Source of the DNA: Motilibacter aurantiacus | GTDB taxonomy: Bacteria; Actinomycetota; Actinomycetes; Motilibacterales; Motilibacteraceae | Direction: 5' to 3' | Assembly: GCF_011250645.1 (NCBI RefSeq) | Contig: NZ_JAANNO010000003.1 | Location: 404,145-468,144, forward strand | Length of the DNA stretch: 64,000 nt | Shown here: piece by piece, positions 42,128-51,048 of the stretch | Layout of the letters: each line of letters begins with the position of its first letter | Position numbering within the stretch: position 1 is the first letter of the stretch | The notes under the pieces: generated by a model | What the model saw: only the letters and a program-made list of their open reading frames with translations | Told to the model about the DNA's origin: nothing | Database searches by the model: none | Made by a program: the position numbers and the translations under genes

Positions 42128-42374
42128 CTGACCTCCCCTCGCCGTTCATCAGCCTCTCATCTGATCGTGCCGCCCGCGGGAATCGGCACGCATCGTCCGG
42201 CGGGATGACCGGGCCCGTACACCTCTCGGCCGATCCCCTAGGGGCTGAGCGCCGAGGGTTGCAGCCTGATACCGCCGCCGCCGGGACGCAAGGGAATACG
42301 CACGGATGGACGTACCAGGGCGAAGCGGCCCGGCAGCACCGGGTCCCCGGGGAAGAGATGTCCTAAGCTCACTG
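42128..42374. other. divergent intergenic region with nested inverted repeat
   Basis: No gene seen. CTCGGC (42225-42230) and GCCGAG (42251-42256) flank an inner palindrome CCCCTAGGGG (42235-42244). It may be an operator or a small hairpin; unassigned. Confidence 0.4.
42364..42369 (+). promoter_or_regulatory. candidate -10 box TAAGCT of the nitroreductase gene
   Basis: TAAGCT fits TANNNT and places the transcription start inside the 12-bp palindrome at 42375-42386. Confidence 0.45.
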
Positions 42375-42386
42375 TTGAACGTTCAA
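42375..42386. promoter_or_regulatory. perfect 12-bp palindromic operator TTGAACGTTCAA
   Basis: TTGAACGTTCAA is a perfect palindrome in AT-richer sequence than its surroundings. It lies 6 nt after the TAAGCT box and 30 bp before the nitroreductase ATG, where a repressor would block initiation. MarR- or TetR-type regulators use such sites, but no regulator gene is next to it. It is strong as a pattern and uncertain as to protein. Confidence 0.6.
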
Positions 42387-42415
42387 TGACGCGCGCCGAC
42401 CCACGGAGCATCTCC

Positions 42416-43012
42416 ATGACCGACGTCACCTCCGCCACGCCCCCGACGCTGCACCCGCTGCTGGCCGACCGCTGGAGCCCGCGCGCCTACGACATCGCGC
42501 ACGAGCTCGACGAGGCCGCCCTGCACTCCGTGCTCGAGGCGGCCCGCTGGGCGCCGAGCGCGGTGAACCGCCAGCCGTGGCGGTTCCTCGTCGGCCGCCG
42601 GGGCGACGCGACGTTCAAGGGGGTCTACGACGCGCTCATGCCGGGCAACCAGCTCTGGGCGGGGTCCGCGTCCGCTCTCGTCGTGGGGCTGGCCGCGACG
42701 GTGGACGCCGAGGGCGCGCCCTTGCGCCACGCGCCGTACGAGCTCGGCCTCTCGGTCGCGCAGCTCACCCTGCAGGCTCACGCGCTCGGCCTGCACGTCC
42801 ACCAGATGGCCGGCTTCTCGGACGAGGCGCTGCTCGCCCAGTTCGACGTCCCGGCCGGCTACGAGGCCTTCATCGTGCTCGCGATCGGGCGCATGGGCGA
42901 CCCGGAGGGCCTGCCGGAGGCCCTCCGGGCGCGCGAGCTTGCCCCGCGCGAGCGCATGCCGCTGCCGCAGATCGCGTTCAGCGGCAGCTGGGGCACGCCC
43001 GCCGTCGGCTGA
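42416..43012 (+). CDS. nitroreductase family protein
   Basis: Encodes 198 residues, a flavin (FMN) reductase of the nitroreductase fold. Pieces: LADRWSPRAYDIAHELDEAALHSVLEAARWAPSAVNRQPWRFLVG (FMN phosphate R-S-P-R and SxxNxQPW), then LGLSVAQLTLQAHALGLHVHQMAGFSDEALLAQFDVPAGYE and VLAIGRMGDPEGLP. The likely role is two-electron reduction of nitro, quinone or semialdehyde substrates. ATG 42416 is chosen because GGAG lies 8 nt upstream; ATG 42386 lies inside the operator. Confidence 0.9.
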   Translation: MTDVTSATPPTLHPLLADRWSPRAYDIAHELDEAALHSVLEAARWAPSAVNRQPWRFLVGRRGDATFKGVYDALMPGNQLWAGSASALVVGLAATVDAEGAPLRHAPYELGLSVAQLTLQAHALGLHVHQMAGFSDEALLAQFDVPAGYEAFIVLAIGRMGDPEGLPEALRARELAPRERMPLPQIAFSGSWGTPAVG

Positions 43013-43018
43013 GCGCCG

Positions 43019-43954
43019 CTACGACCAGGCCGCGGTGAGGCGCTCGAGCTCGTCCGAGGACAGCTCGAGCGTCGCCGCGGGGAGCACGTCCGCCAGCTGC
43101 TCCGGCGTGCGTGCGCTCGCGATGGGGGCGACGACACCGGGCTGCACGCGCAGCCAGGCCAGCGCCACGGCGGCCACGCTCGTGCCGTGGGCCTGCGCGG
43201 TCTCGTCGAGCGCGGCGAGCAGGCCGGCGCTGCGCGGGTCCTGCAGGTACGCCGCCGCTCCCCCGCTGCGCACGCTGTCCACGCTGGCGCCGGGACGGTA
43301 CTTCCCGGTGAGGAAGCCCGAGGCGAGCCCGTAGTAGGGCAGGAAGGCGAGCCGCTCCCGCGTCACCAGCTGCTGCAGGCCCGCGCCGTACTCGTCGCGG
43401 TTGACGAGGTTGTACGCGTTCTGCAGGGCGACGAAGCGCGGCAGCCCCTCGCGCTGGGACACCGCGAGGAACTCGGCCAGCCGGCCGGCGGAGAAGTTGG
43501 ACGCGGCGACTTGACGGACCTTGCCGGCCCGGACCAGCTCGGCGAAGGCGCCCAGGACGTCCTCGACCGGGACGCTCGGGTCGTCCTCGTGGGCGTAGTA
43601 CAGGTCGATGTAGTCGGTGCCGAGCCTGCTCAGCGACTCGTCGGCCGCCTTCGCGATCGTGGCCGGCGCGAGCCCGCGCAGCGCCGAGTGCTTGGCGACC
43701 TTGGTCGCGACCACGACCTGCTCGCGGTTGCCGCGGCTGCGCATCCAGGCCCCGAGGACCCGCTCGGACTCGCCCCCCGAGTTGCCGGGAGCCCACTCGG
43801 AGTAGACGTCGGCCGTGTCGACGAAGTTGCCGCCGGCTGCTGCGTACGCGTCCAGCACCGCGAAGGAGGCCTGCTCGTCCGCGGTCCAGCCGAAGACGTT
43901 GCCGCCGAGGCAGAGGCCGAAGACGTCGAGGCCGGTGGTGGGGATCGTTGCCAT
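43019..43954 (-). CDS. aldo/keto reductase
   Basis: Encodes 311 residues of the NADPH-dependent TIM-barrel family. VDTADVYSEWAPGNSGGESERVLGAWMRSRG contains the catalytic D and Y; VVVATKVAKHS carries the catalytic Lys, and YIDLYYAHEDDPSVPVEDVLGAFAELVRAGKVR the His. Cofactor region ALAWLRVQPGVVAPIASARTPEQLADVLPA. Similar to the GSP69/YhdN-type reductases. It converges with the nitroreductase gene (6 nt between stops). Substrate unknown. Confidence 0.93.
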   Translation of the reverse strand: MATIPTTGLDVFGLCLGGNVFGWTADEQASFAVLDAYAAAGGNFVDTADVYSEWAPGNSGGESERVLGAWMRSRGNREQVVVATKVAKHSALRGLAPATIAKAADESLSRLGTDYIDLYYAHEDDPSVPVEDVLGAFAELVRAGKVRQVAASNFSAGRLAEFLAVSQREGLPRFVALQNAYNLVNRDEYGAGLQQLVTRERLAFLPYYGLASGFLTGKYRPGASVDSVRSGGAAAYLQDPRSAGLLAALDETAQAHGTSVAAVALAWLRVQPGVVAPIASARTPEQLADVLPAATLELSSDELERLTAAWS

Positions 43955-44011
43955 GGGACGCTTCCTACCCTCCGGGCGCCGCCCGAGGCCGTGAGGTCGG
44001 CCTCACCCGGG

Positions 44012-44338
44012 TCAGTGCTTGGCGCGCAGCGCCGCCTCGCGCATGACCTCCTGGTCGTCCCCGCCCGGGGGCTCTGCCGGGCGCAGCCACAGCCAGGCCA
44101 GGAAGACGACGCCCAGCGCGAGCATGCCCAGCCCCGCCCACAGGTTGATGTCGATCCCCTGCGCCTTCTCGGCCGCCTCCTCGCCGTCGACCAGGCCGGC
44201 GATCGTCACGATCACGCCGTACACGACGAACAGCCCGCCGATCATCCGCCGCACGTCGAACAGGCGGGCGGCACCGGTCGAGGCCTGCGGCTCCCCCGAG
44301 CTGTCGCCGGGGGCCGTGCTGCGCGGTTCCTGGGCCAT
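44012..44338 (-). CDS. small two-helix membrane protein downstream of the SSS symporter
   Basis: Encodes 108 residues. Disordered N-terminus, then helices MIGGLFVVYGVIVTIAGLVDG and NLWAGLGMLALGVVFLAWLWLR, then charged EPPGGDDQEVMREAALRAKH. It starts 11 nt after the symporter stop, so it is in the same operon. Proteins of this shape commonly follow SSS transporters in actinobacteria; perhaps a small subunit (inference). Confidence 0.75.
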   Translation of the reverse strand: MAQEPRSTAPGDSSGEPQASTGAARLFDVRRMIGGLFVVYGVIVTIAGLVDGEEAAEKAQGIDINLWAGLGMLALGVVFLAWLWLRPAEPPGGDDQEVMREAALRAKH

Positions 44339-44349
44339 GCCGGGCCTCC

Positions 44350-46050
44350 TCAGTAGAACGGGATGTAGAGCACGACGGAGAGCACCAGCGCCCCGGCGCC
44401 CAGCAGGACCGGCGAGCGGTACCACGCCTCGTCGCCCTTGAGCAGGTCCGCCGGCTTGCTGGCCGCGGTGCCCTTGCCGCCGTAGGTCAGCGGGGCGATC
44501 TCCTCGACCGGCTTCGGCGTCGTGCGCAGGCTCACCGCGACCGAGACGGCGATGTCGACGACGAACGCGAGCCCGGCGCCCCACATGCTCTCCTCCAGGT
44601 CGGACCGGAAGTCCACGACCCCCGTCTTGTAGAGGACGTAGAGCGTGAGGGACGCGAGCGTCCCGCTGAGCAGGCCCCAGAAGCCGGCCTTCGGCGTCAT
44701 GCGCTTCCAGAACATCCCGAGGATGAAGGTCGCGAACAGCGGAGCGTTGAACAGCGAGAACAGCGTCTGCAGGTAGTTCATGATGTTGCTGAAGCCGGCC
44801 GCGATGAACGCCGTGCCGATGCCGATGCCCACGCCGGCCACGGTGACCCACCGGCTCACCCTGAGGTAGTACTCGTCCGGCCGGTCCTTGCGGACGTACT
44901 GCTGCCAGATGTCGTAGGTGAACACGGTGTTGAAGCTGGACACGTTCGCCGCCATGCCGGCCATGAACGCGGCCAGCAGGCCTGTGACGGCCACGCCGAG
45001 CACGCCGGAGGGCAGGTACCTCTCCATGAGCAGCGGGATCGCGTTGTTGTACTCGAAGTCCGCGCCGGCCTTCTCGTCGCCCAGCTGCGGGATGAGCACG
45101 AGCGCGATGAGGCCCGGGATCACCGTGACCAGCGGGATGAAGATCTTCGGGTACGCGGCGATGAGCGGCGTGCGCCGTGCCGCGCTCATGTTGCGGGCGG
45201 AGAGGGCGCGCTGGACCTCGGCGAAGTTGGTCGTCCAGTAGCCGAAGCCGAGGACGAACCCGAGGCCGAAGACGATGCCGAGCCAGTTGGCCCCGATCGG
45301 GTTGGTGCCGGTGCCGAACCCGGTGCCCTCCCACGCATGGAGGTACGCCTCCCCGCCGCCCTGCGTGGCGCGCACCTTCTCCTCCAGGCCGCTCCAGCCT
45401 CCGACCTCCTTGAGGCCGATCACGACGACCGGGATGAGCCCGGCGAGGATGACGAAGAACTGCAGGACCTCGTTGTAGATCGCGGACGACAGCCCGCCCA
45501 GCCCGATGTACACGAGGACGAACGCGGCCGCGACGCAGATCGAGACCCACAGCGGCCAGCCGAGCATCGCGCGCATGACGATGGCGAGGGCGTACAGGTT
45601 CACCCCGGCGATCAGCACGGCCGACAGCGCGAAAGTGACCGCGTTGAGCAGATGGGTCGAGTCGTTGAAGCGCAGCCGGAGGAACTCCGGCACGCTGCGG
45701 ACCTTCGACCCGTAGTAGAAGGGCATCATCACGATGCCGAGGAAGACCATGGCCGGGATGGCGCCGACCCAGTAGTAGTGGACGGTCGCCACGCCGTACT
45801 GCGCGCCGTTCGCCGCCATGCCCAGGATCTCGATGGCGCCGAGGTTGGCCGCGACGAAGGCCAGCCCGGTCACCCAGGCCGGGAGCGCACGGCCCGAGAG
45901 CAGGAAGTCCAGGCTGGTTCTGATGGCCCGTCTGGCGGCGAAGCCGATGCCCAGGACCGTCGCGAAATACAGCGCGAGGATCAGGTAGTCAAGGGGCGAC
46001 ATGTCCAGCCGCAGCGCGCTCACGGACGGCGCTCTTCTCCCCAGCCCCAT
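44350..46050 (-). CDS. sodium:solute symporter (SSS/SLC5 family)
   Basis: Encodes 566 residues with about 13-14 helices. Family core: FLLSGRALPAWVTGLAFVAANLGAIEILGMAANGAQYG, then FGYWTTNFAEVQRALSARNMSAARRTPLIAAYPKIF (SSS signature region), MAGMAANVSSFNTVFTYDIWQQYV (Na+-site Ser/Thr helix). Closest in style to the SGLT-like sugar or solute transporters; substrate not determinable. Two starts: ATG 46050 or ATG 46002 (MSPLDYLIL...), which begins right at helix 1. A small membrane protein gene follows. Confidence 0.9.
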   Translation of the reverse strand: MGLGRRAPSVSALRLDMSPLDYLILALYFATVLGIGFAARRAIRTSLDFLLSGRALPAWVTGLAFVAANLGAIEILGMAANGAQYGVATVHYYWVGAIPAMVFLGIVMMPFYYGSKVRSVPEFLRLRFNDSTHLLNAVTFALSAVLIAGVNLYALAIVMRAMLGWPLWVSICVAAAFVLVYIGLGGLSSAIYNEVLQFFVILAGLIPVVVIGLKEVGGWSGLEEKVRATQGGGEAYLHAWEGTGFGTGTNPIGANWLGIVFGLGFVLGFGYWTTNFAEVQRALSARNMSAARRTPLIAAYPKIFIPLVTVIPGLIALVLIPQLGDEKAGADFEYNNAIPLLMERYLPSGVLGVAVTGLLAAFMAGMAANVSSFNTVFTYDIWQQYVRKDRPDEYYLRVSRWVTVAGVGIGIGTAFIAAGFSNIMNYLQTLFSLFNAPLFATFILGMFWKRMTPKAGFWGLLSGTLASLTLYVLYKTGVVDFRSDLEESMWGAGLAFVVDIAVSVAVSLRTTPKPVEEIAPLTYGGKGTAASKPADLLKGDEAWYRSPVLLGAGALVLSVVLYIPFY

Positions 46051-46147
46051 GATCCAAACCCCCCGTGACGTTGCGTCGCCGCGGGCGCACCGTTCGAGTT
46101 CCCACCCGTGATGAGCAGGTCTGCGCCCCGCCGCCGGGGCGCGGCCC

Positions 46148-46153
46148 TACCAT
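46148..46153 (+). promoter_or_regulatory. -10 box TACCAT, leaderless
   Basis: TACCAT is followed by 6 nt and GTG 46160 of the second SpoIIE gene. Confidence 0.6.
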
Positions 46154-46159
46154 TCGGGG

Positions 46160-48382
46160 GTGACGAACGCTGGGGCCGAGCGGGCGGGCGGCTGCTGTGC
46201 CGGTACGCCCGGCGCGCGCAGCGAGTGCCTCGAGATCGAGGCGGAGGGCGGGGCGCTCGTCGTCCGCACCGGGCGTCACTTCGTGCAGCGCGAGGTCGTG
46301 TCCCGGGGGGCGACCGCCTTCGCCGACGACGCGGCGCTGGTCGCGGCCGAGCTGCTGGCCAACGCGGTGCAGCACGGCGCGCCGCCCGTCACGGTCTGCG
46401 TGGCCGGCAACGCCGAGCGGATCCGCATCGAGGTCCACGACGCCAGCGCCCGGACGCCGGTCCGCCCCGCGCCGAGCACGACCAACATGACCGGGCGCGG
46501 GCTCGCCCTCGTCGAGGCGGTGTCCGCCGGCTGGGGCGTCGACCGCGACGGGCGGGGCGGCAAGCTCGTGTGGGCCGAGCTCGAGGCCGGCCCGGGCCTC
46601 ACGAACGACCTGTCCGTCGACGTCGACGGGCTGCTGGCCGCCTGGCACGACGAGGAGCCCTCCGCCGAGCAGCGTTACACCGTCGTGCTCGGCGACGTCC
46701 CCACCGACCTGCTGATCGCGGCCAAGGCGCACATCGACAACCTGGTCCGGGAGCTCAGCCTCGCCCGCGACGCGTCCGAGGGTGGGGACGTCCCCGAGCA
46801 CCTGGCCACGCTGATCGAGACGGTGGTCGACGGCTTCGGCGACGCCCGGGACGCGATCAAGCGGCAGGCGCTCGCCGCCGCGCAGCGGGCCGAGCCGCGC
46901 ACCCTGCTCACCCTGCACCTGCCGACGTCCGCGGCGGAGGCCGGCGAGGCCTACCTCGCGGCGCTCGACGAGGCCGACGCGTACTCCCGCGCCGCACGCC
47001 TGCTGACGCTGGAGACGCCACCGGCGCACCGCCTCTTCCGCCAGTGGTACGTCGAGGCCGTCGTCCGGCAGCTGCGCGAGCTGGCGGCCGGGCGCCGCCC
47101 GGAGCCCGTCGTGCCGTTCGAGACCCGACTGCTGGAGGAGATGCAGCGGCTGGCCGCCCTGCAGCGCACCACCGAGCGCGCCGCCCGGCTTCAGCGGGTG
47201 ACCGCGGCGCTCGCCCGGGCACGCACCCCGGAGGACGTCGCCGACGTGGTCGTGTCCGAGGGCGTCGCCGCCCTGGGCGCCTCCGGCGGCGGGCTCGTGC
47301 TGCCTGCGCCCGACGAGGAGCACCTGACCGTCCCCGGCGTCGTCGGCTACGGCGAGCAGCTGGTCGACGCGCTGCGCGAGGAGCGCCTCGACGCCCCGCT
47401 GCCGGCCGCCACCGCGCTGCGGACCGGGGAGGCCGTGTGGCTGGAGTCGCGCGACGAGCGCGACCGGCGCTTCCCCGCCCTGCGTGGCCTGGAGGCCGCG
47501 ACCGTCTCCATGTGCGCGGTCCCGCTGACCGTCGGCGAGCGCACGCTCGGCGCGCTGCGCTTCAGCTTCCAGAGCCGGCGGCTGTTCGACGACGACGAGC
47601 GCAGCTTCGTGCTCGCGCTGGCCGCGCAGACGGCCCAGACGCTCCAGCGCACCGAGCTCTACGCGGCCGAGCGCGAGGCCGCGCTCGAGCTGCAGCGCGC
47701 GCTGCTGCCGGCCGGCGTCGACACCGTTCCCGGGTGGGACATCAGCGCCCACTACAGCCCGGCGGGCGGGCAGGCGGCCGGTGGCGACTTCTACGACGTG
47801 CTCCCCCTCCCCGACGGCCGGGTCGTCGCCGTCGTGGGCGACGTCATGGGCCGCGGGGTGCAGGCCGCGGCGGCGATGGCCCAGACCCGCACGGTGGTCC
47901 GGGCGTACGCGATCGCCGACCCGGACCCCGCGGCCGTCCTCACGCGAGTCGACAGCTTCTTCGACAGCCTCGACGTCGCGCAGCTGGTCACCCTGCTCTA
48001 CCTGCTGCTCGACCCGGCGCAGGGCACCGTGCAGATCGCGAGCGCCGGGCACCTCTGCCCGCTCCTCGTGCAGGAGACCGGCACGCAGGAGCTCGACGTG
48101 GACGGGGGCACGCCCTTCGGCGTCGTGGACGGCGACCGCCGCTCGGTCACCGTCGCCCTCGCCCCCGGCGAGTCGCTCGTCATGCTCACCGACGGCCTCG
48201 TCGAGCGCCGGGACGAGGACATCGACGTCGGCATGGCCCGCGTCGTCGGCGCGCTCGACGGGTCCGCCGGGTGCACGGCGTCGGCGCTGCTGCGGCGCGC
48301 CCTCGCGTCCGCGCACACCGGCGGGGCGCACGAGGACGACGTCACCGTGCTGGTGCTGCGCCGGTGCGGCGCGGAGGGCTGA
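46160..48382 (+). CDS. SpoIIE phosphatase with N-terminal HATPase and GAF
   Basis: Encodes 740 residues. N-terminal RsbW-like ATPase (about 20-155; DAALVAAELLANAVQHGAPP, TGRGLALVEAVS), a helical region (about 160-340), GAF (about 350-500; FSFQSRRLFDDDERSFVLALAAQTAQT) and PP2C/SpoIIE (about 510-735; AAGGDFYDVLPLPDGRVVAVVGDVMGRGVQAAA, ASAGHLCPLLVQ). The domain order is the reverse of the 38451-40970 protein, which has the ATPase last. Leaderless GTG 46160. It probably resets an anti-anti-sigma factor; partner not in the window. Confidence 0.9.
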   Translation: MTNAGAERAGGCCAGTPGARSECLEIEAEGGALVVRTGRHFVQREVVSRGATAFADDAALVAAELLANAVQHGAPPVTVCVAGNAERIRIEVHDASARTPVRPAPSTTNMTGRGLALVEAVSAGWGVDRDGRGGKLVWAELEAGPGLTNDLSVDVDGLLAAWHDEEPSAEQRYTVVLGDVPTDLLIAAKAHIDNLVRELSLARDASEGGDVPEHLATLIETVVDGFGDARDAIKRQALAAAQRAEPRTLLTLHLPTSAAEAGEAYLAALDEADAYSRAARLLTLETPPAHRLFRQWYVEAVVRQLRELAAGRRPEPVVPFETRLLEEMQRLAALQRTTERAARLQRVTAALARARTPEDVADVVVSEGVAALGASGGGLVLPAPDEEHLTVPGVVGYGEQLVDALREERLDAPLPAATALRTGEAVWLESRDERDRRFPALRGLEAATVSMCAVPLTVGERTLGALRFSFQSRRLFDDDERSFVLALAAQTAQTLQRTELYAAEREAALELQRALLPAGVDTVPGWDISAHYSPAGGQAAGGDFYDVLPLPDGRVVAVVGDVMGRGVQAAAAMAQTRTVVRAYAIADPDPAAVLTRVDSFFDSLDVAQLVTLLYLLLDPAQGTVQIASAGHLCPLLVQETGTQELDVDGGTPFGVVDGDRRSVTVALAPGESLVMLTDGLVERRDEDIDVGMARVVGALDGSAGCTASALLRRALASAHTGGAHEDDVTVLVLRRCGAEG

Positions 48383-48869
48383 CGGGGACTGGCAGCCCGG
48401 AAGCGGGTCCTGGCGGGGCGTGCCTAGCTGCTGGGCACGGTCGCGCCGCTCGCAGGCTGCGGCAGCGGCGCGCCGCTCGTGGAGCTCGCGGCAACCCCGC
48501 CCTTTGCCGCTGACCAGGCACGTCCGGTGACTCATCCCATCCTGGGCCGGGCTGTTGTAGCCGTCGGGTCGGGGCCGTCCGGAGGCACGGCAGGGCTGGG
48601 GTTGGAGTTCGAGGACCGCTGCGGGTTGCTGGACAGGGCGACCGCACGCACCCGGACTCCGAGGTCACGGCCTGCTACCAGAGTCTCCTGCGACCACTGG
48701 CATGCGACCTGTTCCAGGATCAGCTCGATGCCGCCACCACTCATCGTCACTGCCGCCGGGAGCCGTCCCTGTGGACAACTGACCACCGTGCACGATCAGC
48801 GCAGTCGGCGAGGCGTGTCGTGCCCGCGAGGCGGACGTGCCCGCGAGGCAGGCGTCCGCCCACCCGCCG
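48383..48869. other. 487-bp intergenic region
   Basis: No gene I can support. An open frame of 84 codons on the minus strand (48532-48786) has no ribosome-binding site or family resemblance. GTGCCCGCGAGGC occurs twice (about 48820 and 48838). Both flanking genes converge, so at least one terminator should lie here; see 48830-48860. Confidence 0.5.
48830..48860 (-). terminator. hairpin after actP-type gene
   Basis: GGCGGACG (48830-48837) pairs with CGTCCGCC (48853-48860), 8 bp with a 15-nt loop, just beyond the stop of the acetate permease gene on the minus strand. Confidence 0.45.
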
Positions 48870-50540
48870 TCAGTGCGACGCCGCGCCCTCCGCCCCGTGC
48901 CCGGTCAGCGAGCGCACCTCGAGCTCGGCGTACTTCACGTCGTCGCGCTCCTTGGAGAGCACGGTGCCGAGCCACCCGCACAGGAACCCGATCGGGATCG
49001 ACACGATCCCGGGGTTGTCGAGCGGGAACCAGGAGAAGTCCGTGTCCTTGAAGAGCGAGGTCTCCTTGCCGGACACGACCGGGCTGAAGATCACCAGGGT
49101 CACGGCCGAGACGAGCCCGCCGTAGATCGACCAGACGGCGCCGGAGGTGTTGAAGCGGCTCCAGAACAGGCTGTAGAGGATCGCCGGCAGGTTGCCCGAC
49201 GCCGCGACGGCGAACGCCAGCGCGACGAGGAAGGCCACGTTGAGGTTCTGCGCGAAGATGCTGAGCACGATCGCGACGGCGCCGATGACGAACGCCGACA
49301 CCCGGGCGACGCGCACCTCCTGGCCCTCGCCGGCCTGGCCGTCCTTGAGGACGCTGGCGTAGATGTCGTGGGCGAAGGACGACGACGAGGCGAGGGTGAG
49401 CCCCGCGACGACCGCCAGGATCGTGGCGAACGCGACCGCGGCGATGACGGCCAGCAGCACCGTGCCGCCGGTGTCGCCGAAGAAGTGGTCCCCCACCGAG
49501 CGCGCGAGCTGTGGGGCGGCGGTGTTGCCGCCCGGGTTCTGCTCGGCGATCGCGGAGCTCCCGACGAAGGCGGCGGCGCCGAAGCCCAGGGCGATGGTCA
49601 TCAGGTAGAAGACCCCGATGATGCCGATGGCCCAGTTGACCGAGCGGCGGGCGTCGCGGGCGGTCGGGACGGTGTAGAAGCGGATCAGGATGTGCGGCAG
49701 GCCCGCGGTGCCGAGCACGAGGGCGAGCCCCAGGCTCAGCAGGTCGAGCTTGCCGGTGAGGCCGCTCGCCTCGGTGGCGTAGCGCAGCCCCGGCTCCAGG
49801 AAGGCCTCGCCCTTGCCGCTGCGCTCGGCGGCCCGGTCCAGCAGCTCGTTGACGCTGAACCCGACCCACGCGAGGACGAGGATGGTGATGAGCGTGGTGC
49901 CGGTCATCAGCAGGACGGCCTTGACGATCTGCACCCACGTCGTGCCCTTCATGCCGCCGACCGTGACGTAGAAGATCATCAGCAGGCCGACGACCACGAT
50001 GGTGAGTGCCTTGGCGGCGTCGTTGTCGGCGGAGATGCCGAGCAGCAGCGCGACGAGCGCACCGGCGCCGACCATCTGCGCGAGCAGGTAGAAGATCGAG
50101 ACCACGATGGTCGACACGCTCGCTGCGACGCGCACCGGCCGCTGCCGCATCCGGAACGCGACGACGTCGGCCATGGTGTATCTGCCGGAGTTGCGCAACA
50201 GCTCGGCCACGAGCAGCAGCGCGACCAGCCAGGCGACAAGGAAGCCGATGGAGTAGAGGAAGCCGTCGTAGCCGAAGAGCGCGATGATCCCGGCGATGCC
50301 GAGGAACGACGCGGCCGACATGTAGTCCCCGCCGATGGCCAGCCCGTTCTGCACCGGGGAGAACGAACGGCCGCCGGCGTAGAAGTCCGCTGCCGTCTTG
50401 GTCTGCCTGCTCGCTCGCAGCGTGATGTAGAGCGTGAGCGCCACGAACGCGAGGAAGAGCGCGACCGTGAGCCCGCGCTGCCCGCCGGTCACGTCGCTCG
50501 CGGCCGCGGCCAGGGGCTGCGCCTGCACGTCGCTCATCAT
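48870..50540 (-). CDS. actP: cation/acetate symporter ActP-like
   Basis: Encodes 556 residues of the SSS family. Typical ActP elements: TKTAADFYAGGRSFSPVQNGLAIGGDYMSAASFLGIAG, VGGMKGTTWVQIVKA, GLPHILIRFYTVPTARDARRSV and SSSSFAHDIYASVL. ActP takes up acetate and other short monocarboxylates with Na+. It overlaps the DUF485 gene by 4 nt (ATGA with ATG 50540; the adjacent ATG 50537 is the alternative), the same pairing as yjcH-actP in E. coli. Substrate assigned by family and context. Confidence 0.9.
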   Translation of the reverse strand: MMSDVQAQPLAAAASDVTGGQRGLTVALFLAFVALTLYITLRASRQTKTAADFYAGGRSFSPVQNGLAIGGDYMSAASFLGIAGIIALFGYDGFLYSIGFLVAWLVALLLVAELLRNSGRYTMADVVAFRMRQRPVRVAASVSTIVVSIFYLLAQMVGAGALVALLLGISADNDAAKALTIVVVGLLMIFYVTVGGMKGTTWVQIVKAVLLMTGTTLITILVLAWVGFSVNELLDRAAERSGKGEAFLEPGLRYATEASGLTGKLDLLSLGLALVLGTAGLPHILIRFYTVPTARDARRSVNWAIGIIGVFYLMTIALGFGAAAFVGSSAIAEQNPGGNTAAPQLARSVGDHFFGDTGGTVLLAVIAAVAFATILAVVAGLTLASSSSFAHDIYASVLKDGQAGEGQEVRVARVSAFVIGAVAIVLSIFAQNLNVAFLVALAFAVAASGNLPAILYSLFWSRFNTSGAVWSIYGGLVSAVTLVIFSPVVSGKETSLFKDTDFSWFPLDNPGIVSIPIGFLCGWLGTVLSKERDDVKYAELEVRSLTGHGAEGAASH

Positions 50541-50920
50541 GCCTCCCCCCGTCCGGTACGCCGCGCGTCCGCGTCGCGCGCGACCCGGTCCGCGAGCGGG
50601 TCGAGCGTGCTGCGTGCGTGCCTGGCGTACAGCCAGGCGATGAGGAAGGTGGAGACGAACTGCAGCAGGCCGAAGACGAACGCCACGTTGACGACGCCGA
50701 CCAGCTTGCTCCCCATGAAGTCGCGGGCCCACGCCGAGCAGACGACGTAGAGCAGGTACCACGCCAGGAAGGCCGCGGTCATGGGGAACACGAAGCGGCG
50801 GAAGCGCGCGCGCAGCTCGCGGAAGTCCGGGCTGTCGCGCAGCGCCGCGTAGTGCTCGGCGGAGCCCGGCGGCCGGCCCTGCGGCCCGAATGCCTGCCCG
50901 CGCGTCGTCGACCTGGCCAT
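50537..50920 (-). CDS. DUF485 (YjcH-like) membrane protein
   Basis: Encodes 127 residues with two membrane helices: FVFPMTAAFLAWYLLYVVCSAWA and VVNVAFVFGLLQFVSTFLIAWLYARHA, preceded by DSPDFRELRARFRRF, the DUF485 signature. The family is nearly always paired with ActP. ATG 50920 follows GAGGAAGAAGG; a TATCCT -10 box lies at 50970-50975. It starts the DUF485-actP operon. Confidence 0.93.
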   Translation of the reverse strand: MARSTTRGQAFGPQGRPPGSAEHYAALRDSPDFRELRARFRRFVFPMTAAFLAWYLLYVVCSAWARDFMGSKLVGVVNVAFVFGLLQFVSTFLIAWLYARHARSTLDPLADRVARDADARRTGRGEA

Positions 50921-50969
50921 GCGCTGCCTTCTTCCTCGAGGGAGAACGCTGCCTCTGCCGAGGCCAAGC

Positions 50970-50975
50970 AGGATA
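50970..50975 (-). promoter_or_regulatory. candidate -10 box TATCCT of the DUF485-actP operon
   Basis: TATCCT on the minus strand, about 50 nt before ATG 50920; the gene has a normal ribosome-binding site, so this operon is leadered. Confidence 0.45.
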
Positions 50976-51048
50976 GGACGATCAGCGCGGGGGCGGTAGC
51001 CCGTGCCGCTACGACCGGGAGGACAACCCCCGAAGTGCGCCGCCCGGG

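Noticed and set aside
44012-45550. 512-codon minus-strand open frame upstream of the small membrane protein
   Set aside because: Only the last 108 codons make a protein; the rest is a shadow of the SSS symporter.
48532-48786. 84-codon minus-strand ORF
   Set aside because: No ribosome-binding site, no recognisable domain, and no typical high-GC third-position pattern that I can judge. Left as intergenic.
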